From Candidatus Poribacteria bacterium (GTDB taxonomy: Bacteria; Poribacteria; WGA-4E; WGA-3G): a stretch of DNA of 64,000 nt. The notes under the pieces are model-generated. The model saw only the letters and a program-made list of their open reading frames with translations. It was not told where the DNA came from and made no database searches. The stretch's first letter is position 1. The number at the start of each line of letters is the position of its first letter. Of the stretch, positions 60,325 to 64,000 are shown in pieces. The DNA lies in NCBI GenBank assembly GCA_022827625.1, contig JAJEIE010000005.1, positions 62,001 through 126,000 of the forward strand, read 5' to 3'. A program made the position numbers and the translations under genes.

Positions 60325-63318
60325 TTGGAAATGAATCGGGTGCCGGACGTCAAATTACAACCCGGCGAACAACTGCATGGCTTTGAGGTCAAAGCCGTCA
60401 AGCCAATTGATGAATTACGGGCAGTGAAGATTGAATTGGCGCATCAACATAGCGGCGCACGTTTGCTACATCTCTATACAAACGATACTGAGAATCTCTT
60501 CTCCATTAATTTCCCAACCCCGCCGTCAGACGATACAGGGGTTCCGCATATCCTTGAGCACGCCGTCTTGGCAGGATCACACAAATTTCCGGTGAAAGAG
60601 CCTTTCTTTGAGATGATTAAAATGAGCATGGCGACCTTCATCAATGCCATGACGAGTTCCGATTTCACCTGCTATCCAGTATCGAGCAACGTCAAAAAAG
60701 ACCTCTTCAACTTGGCGGAGGTCTACTTTGACGCTGTCTTTCATCCATTGCTGACTGAAAACACCTTCAAGCGCGAAGGGCATCACCTCGCGCCTGTCGA
60801 TCCTGATAACCCGACAGGCGATTTAAAGATAACAGGTATCGTCTATAACGAGATGAAGGGTGCCTTCTCGGACCCAGAGGCGTGTTTATACCGTTCCGTG
60901 ATGAGACGACTCCTCCCAGATACACTTTACGCCAATGAATCCGGCGGGGATCCAGATGCCATTCCCGATTTGACCTACGCCGCGCTGAAGGGATTTCACG
61001 AAACCTATTATCACCCCAGCAACGGCTATTTCGTTCTCTACGGTGATATTCCAACCAGCGACTATCTCGCGTTCCTTGCCGATAAGTTAGATAGAATCCC
61101 GAAAAATGCAGCGAATACAGTGCTGCGGCCACTACGTCCAGAGGTCACACACCAACCGAAATGGGATGCCCCGCGAACGGCAACGGATACCTATCCTGTC
61201 GGTGCCGATGAACCGCTTGCGGAAAAAACGTATCTAATGCTCAGCTGGCTCATCGGAGACGCGACCGATCCAGAAGAGGTGGTTCTGGGTCGTATTATGA
61301 GCCTTATTTTGCTGGGTAACGAAGCCGCGCCGCTCCGTAAGGCGATTATTGATGCCAAACTCGGTGCTGATATTGTTTTCTCCGGTGCCAGTTCTATTGG
61401 ACCAGAAGCCACTTTTTACATCGCACTCAAAGGAAGCGAAGCCGATCGCGTCGACGCCTTTAGTGGATTGGTCATTGATACCCTCACACAGATTGTGGAT
61501 TCAGAGATTGATAGCGACAAGGTTGAAGCGGCGTTCCAACAAGCGACTTACCACTACCAAGAAGTCGCGTCAATGTTCCCGCTCCGCATGCTCTACCGGG
61601 TCATTGAGGGTTGGATATATGAGAAGGATTCGGACACGTTCCTAAAGATGGGGCAAACGTTGAATGCGGTTCGCCAGCAGTGGCAGGAAAATCCATCAAT
61701 TTTCAACGAACTCATCCGAGAGAAACTCATTGAAAACCCGCATCGCCTCACCAGTGTGCTATCCCCAGATCGGGATATGCAGGGCAAAGTTGATGCTGAA
61801 CTTGCGGAACGGATGAAGGGCATACGCGCCGAACTGACAGATGAACAGGTCGAGCAAATCGCTGCGGATGCTGCGGAGCTGGAGCGTCTCAATGGTATTC
61901 CCAATTCACCGGAGGCACTGGCGGGATTGCCGCAGCTACAGGTCAGTGATCTGCCTAAAAAACCGAGACATATTCCGACAACGGTGGAGCAGGTCGGCGG
62001 ACAGGCACTCCTGCGGAACGATGTCTTTGCCAACGGTATTAACTACCTCATATTGAACTTCGACTTGCAGGGGTTGCCGCAGCACCTTTGGACGTATCTC
62101 CCCCGATACGCCGATGCTATTGGCAAACTCGGTGCTGCCGATATGAATTACGAAGCGATGGCGCAGCGGACATCAGCCGTCACTGGCGGGATTGGATGCT
62201 CATCGTGGTTTTCTACACACGCCCGGGAGGCGGATCGGGCTTTGCAAGGTCTCTCTTTTCACCTCAAAGCACTTGATGGCAAGATAGATGCTGCCTTAGA
62301 TGTGCTGCATGACCTACTTTTCGCTGTGAACCCCCGCGATACCGAACGCCTTCGGGATGTGCTGCTTCAGGCGGTTGCGGAATATCGCACGGAGATGATT
62401 CACGACGGTTCAAGTACGGCGATTCATCACGCCTCACGGGGGCTTTCGTCGAATGCGCATCTTGCTGAGTTAATCTACGGATTGCCGCAACTCCGCAACA
62501 GCGAAACGTTCTTGAACGGGTTTGACGAACTTAATGCCGACCTAATAGGTCATATAGAGGGGATACGCGATTTCTTGCTGACACGTGGACGGGTGACCGC
62601 CAGTTTCACGGGTTCGGATACCGCTTTTGAAACCACGCGGACGAAACTCGGGGTGTGGCTTGACGCCATGCGGGATGAACCGGTGACTTCGGGAACGATT
62701 GCGTTTCAGCAGTTTGAGACACCACCAAGAGAGGGGTTGGCGGGTCCTATTCAGATTGCGCACTGCGCCCACGTGATGCCGGCGCCGCACTATTCGCATC
62801 CGGATTCAACGCTGTTGACTATCGGAGCGCATCTCATTCGACTCGATTACATACTCAGTGAAATCCGTTTTAAAGGCAATGCTTACGGCGCAAGGTTCAC
62901 TTATAGTCCGTATGATGCCGTGCTCTGCCAGTCCTCGTTCCGGGATCCGCATGTTGCACGCACGATCAACGTCTTTGAACAGACTGTTGACTACGTTAAA
63001 CAGGTGGAATGGACACAGACAGATATAGACCGGGCAATCATCGCCACGGCGAAGGATGGTGAGAAACCGATTCGTCCGAGTCAAGCCGCAAGCAGCGCGT
63101 TGAGCCAACACCTCGTTGGGCAGACGCGAGAGATGCGAGAGGCACGCTACGCACAACTCCGCCGTGCGACGCCGACTGAGGTCAAACGTGCGCTGCTGCA
63201 ACTCTTAGAGGGAAATCGAGATAAAGCAGCGGTGTGTGCCGTTTCCAGTCGTGAGAAACTGGAAGCCGCAAACGCTGAATTGGCACAACCGCTTGTTATT
63301 GAAGACATTTTAACCTAA
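60325..63318 (+). CDS. M16C family metalloprotease (presequence-protease-like)
   Basis: Large insulinase-family peptidase of 997 residues. The inverted zinc motif H-x-x-E-H is His75-Ile-Leu-Glu78-His79 in 'GVPHILEHAVLAGS'; the distal zinc Glu is in 'YNEMKGAFSDPE', near residue 176. The protein has the four-domain length of PreP/M16C enzymes, which degrade unstructured peptides in a closed chamber. No signal peptide, so it acts in the cytoplasm. TTG at 60325 is preferred as start because GGAGG lies seven bases upstream, whereas the in-frame ATG at 60331 is 13 bases away. It stands 23 bases behind the propeller gene. Confidence 0.92.
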   Translation: MEMNRVPDVKLQPGEQLHGFEVKAVKPIDELRAVKIELAHQHSGARLLHLYTNDTENLFSINFPTPPSDDTGVPHILEHAVLAGSHKFPVKEPFFEMIKMSMATFINAMTSSDFTCYPVSSNVKKDLFNLAEVYFDAVFHPLLTENTFKREGHHLAPVDPDNPTGDLKITGIVYNEMKGAFSDPEACLYRSVMRRLLPDTLYANESGGDPDAIPDLTYAALKGFHETYYHPSNGYFVLYGDIPTSDYLAFLADKLDRIPKNAANTVLRPLRPEVTHQPKWDAPRTATDTYPVGADEPLAEKTYLMLSWLIGDATDPEEVVLGRIMSLILLGNEAAPLRKAIIDAKLGADIVFSGASSIGPEATFYIALKGSEADRVDAFSGLVIDTLTQIVDSEIDSDKVEAAFQQATYHYQEVASMFPLRMLYRVIEGWIYEKDSDTFLKMGQTLNAVRQQWQENPSIFNELIREKLIENPHRLTSVLSPDRDMQGKVDAELAERMKGIRAELTDEQVEQIAADAAELERLNGIPNSPEALAGLPQLQVSDLPKKPRHIPTTVEQVGGQALLRNDVFANGINYLILNFDLQGLPQHLWTYLPRYADAIGKLGAADMNYEAMAQRTSAVTGGIGCSSWFSTHAREADRALQGLSFHLKALDGKIDAALDVLHDLLFAVNPRDTERLRDVLLQAVAEYRTEMIHDGSSTAIHHASRGLSSNAHLAELIYGLPQLRNSETFLNGFDELNADLIGHIEGIRDFLLTRGRVTASFTGSDTAFETTRTKLGVWLDAMRDEPVTSGTIAFQQFETPPREGLAGPIQIAHCAHVMPAPHYSHPDSTLLTIGAHLIRLDYILSEIRFKGNAYGARFTYSPYDAVLCQSSFRDPHVARTINVFEQTVDYVKQVEWTQTDIDRAIIATAKDGEKPIRPSQAASSALSQHLVGQTREMREARYAQLRRATPTEVKRALLQLLEGNRDKAAVCAVSSREKLEAANAELAQPLVIEDILT

Positions 63319-63397
63319 ATCAAATGGCAGTCGGCAGACCGATAACTATGGTAAAACCAGAAAATATTGGACACTTCTATTGTAGCGCAAACTGTAT

Positions 63398-63488
63398 GAA
63401 GTTTCAGAAAATAATTCGGTAATAGACGGGCAATGAATTGCCCTACTACAAACGGGTTAGTTCGTAGTAGTGCGATTTATCGCACGTT
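63398..63488. repeat. Family A repeats, two copies, in the gap before the last gene
   Basis: 63398-63453 is the inverse of 43892-43950 and includes GGGCAAT-GA-ATTGCCC-TACTAC. A second copy, GTAGTA-GTGCGAT-TT-ATCGCAC-GTT, follows at 63464-63488. The 290-base gap 63319-63608 contains only these and the family C palindrome; no gene is seen. Confidence 0.7.
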
Positions 63489-63520
63489 CAGAAATTTTAG
63501 TTTGCGGGTTCTCTGACCTG

Positions 63521-63545
63521 ACCACAAACTAACAGTTTATGGTAC
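63521..63545. repeat. Family C palindrome
   Basis: ACCACAAACTAACAGTTT followed by ATGGTAC, matching the copies at 41617 and 42618. It lies about 40 bases upstream of a TATAAT box at 63565-63570. Confidence 0.65.
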
Positions 63546-63608
63546 ATAAGTTCACATATTTTCGTATAATTCCAAGATCTACCATAAATAAGGAGAATGA
63601 GAATTAAA

Positions 63609-64000
63609 ATGGTAAAAAAAATCGCACTCTTGACAATCTGTGTTGTTGCTTTCGCGGCGGTTGCAGCGATAGCATCGCAGCCTGTCGGTTTTGAGAAAAA
63701 CTGGCATCACTGGCGTGGTCCGTATGCGACAGGGGTCGCAGTTGATGCGAATCCCCCAATCACGTGGAGTGAGACTGAAAATGTACGCTGGAAAATCGCT
63801 ATTCCGGGCGTAGGACATGCCACACCCATCATCTGGGGAGACAAAATCTTCGTCCAGACGGCTGTTGAAGGTACAAAAGCGGCGTCTGGGGATGAGGACG
63901 GTGATAATCCATTCGGCGGTTTCTTCGGCGGGGAAAATGCCGGACCGGTGTATAAATTTGATCTGCTTGCTATCAGTCGGAGTGATGGAAGTGTGCTTTG
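63609..64000 (+). CDS. Secreted PQQ-like beta-propeller protein (5' part, runs off the window)
   Basis: An open frame from ATG 63609 to the window end, 130 codons so far. Signal peptide: 'MVKKIALLTICVVAFAAVAA', cleaved near 'AIAS'. The mature start 'NWHHWRGPYATGVAVDANPP' and 'WSETENVRWKIAIPGVGHATPI' (quoted part 'ENVRWKIAIPG') is the N-terminal pattern of PQQ-like propellers and relates it to the 58994 protein. An acidic, Gly-rich insert ('DEDGDNPFGGFFGGE') follows before the first blade resumes ('YKFDLLAISRSDGS'). Another in-frame ATG at 63597 is only one base from GGAG, so 63609 is preferred. Confidence 0.75.
   Translation, partial: MVKKIALLTICVVAFAAVAAIASQPVGFEKNWHHWRGPYATGVAVDANPPITWSETENVRWKIAIPGVGHATPIIWGDKIFVQTAVEGTKAASGDEDGDNPFGGFFGGENAGPVYKFDLLAISRSDGSVL

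Overview
The window is chromosomal DNA from an uncultured Gram-negative, heterotrophic bacterium. No rRNA or tRNA marker is present, so placement rests on gene content: long WD40 proteins, a leucine-rich-repeat/dockerin/FlgD-type-tail protein, SUMF1-like and PQQ-like propeller proteins, tandem Gfo/Idh oxidoreductases, a PorV/PorQ-type barrel and many lipoproteins. This mix resembles Candidatus Poribacteria and related sponge or marine lineages. That is an inference, not a demonstration. Most genes have clear Shine-Dalgarno sites, several promoters match the TTGACA-17-TATAAT consensus, and GTG and TTG starts are used.

Layout. 0-5 kb: an envelope operon (PorV/PorQ-like barrel, DUF5683-like membrane protein) running into a DapA-family aldolase and an RqcH/NFACT protein, then an antitoxin-like gene whose toxin survives only as a 24-codon stub. 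5-9 kb: a secreted protein, GroEL, and two small unassigned genes on the minus strand. 9-16 kb: a VWA / DUF4159 / DUF4175 operon, the tail half of a MoxR-type cluster. 16-18 kb: a Tat-exported GH5-like enzyme and a slipin. 18-28 kb: a minus-strand array built by duplication, with two WD40 proteins, two paralogous lipoproteins, three paralogous secreted proteins, a two-repeat secreted protein, and orphan 3' ends of the lipoprotein gene between them. 28.5-33 kb: the LRR/dockerin protein, KamA with an overlapping 30-codon membrane ORF, and a cyclophilin lipoprotein. 33-41.6 kb: two NTF2-like envelope proteins, then a thioesterase / ABC ATPase / giant FtsX-type permease / TPR lipoprotein operon. 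41.7-49.8 kb: PurC, a class III CoA-transferase, a double alpha/beta-hydrolase, a THUMP methyltransferase and two tandem Gfo/Idh genes.

49.8-54.9 kb is the accessory island and the best candidate for an undescribed system. A PIN (VapC-like) toxin follows an unusually large overlapping partner. Next to it, on the opposite strand, lies a four-gene unit: a GIY-YIG nuclease, a DGQHR-domain (DndB-like) protein, and two diverged nucleases that each join an N-terminal domain resembling the ScoMcrA-type sulfur-binding domain to a C-terminal HNH domain. All known readers and regulators of DNA phosphorothioation-type marks are suggested, but no dndA/C/D/E modification gene is in the window. An 894-base non-coding stretch beyond it holds a consensus promoter without a gene, a perfect 26-bp palindrome and paired inverted repeats.

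55.7-64 kb: two paralogous secreted proteins, a SUMF1-type lipoprotein, a DHH/MYG1-like protein, a PQQ-like propeller, an M16C peptidase and the start of another propeller protein. Two of these secreted proteins share a short C-terminal motif (KL-x3-WG-x2-K) with an unrelated secreted protein at 5.3 kb, which suggests an unrecognised sorting tail. Families of short palindromic repeats are scattered through the intergenic DNA.
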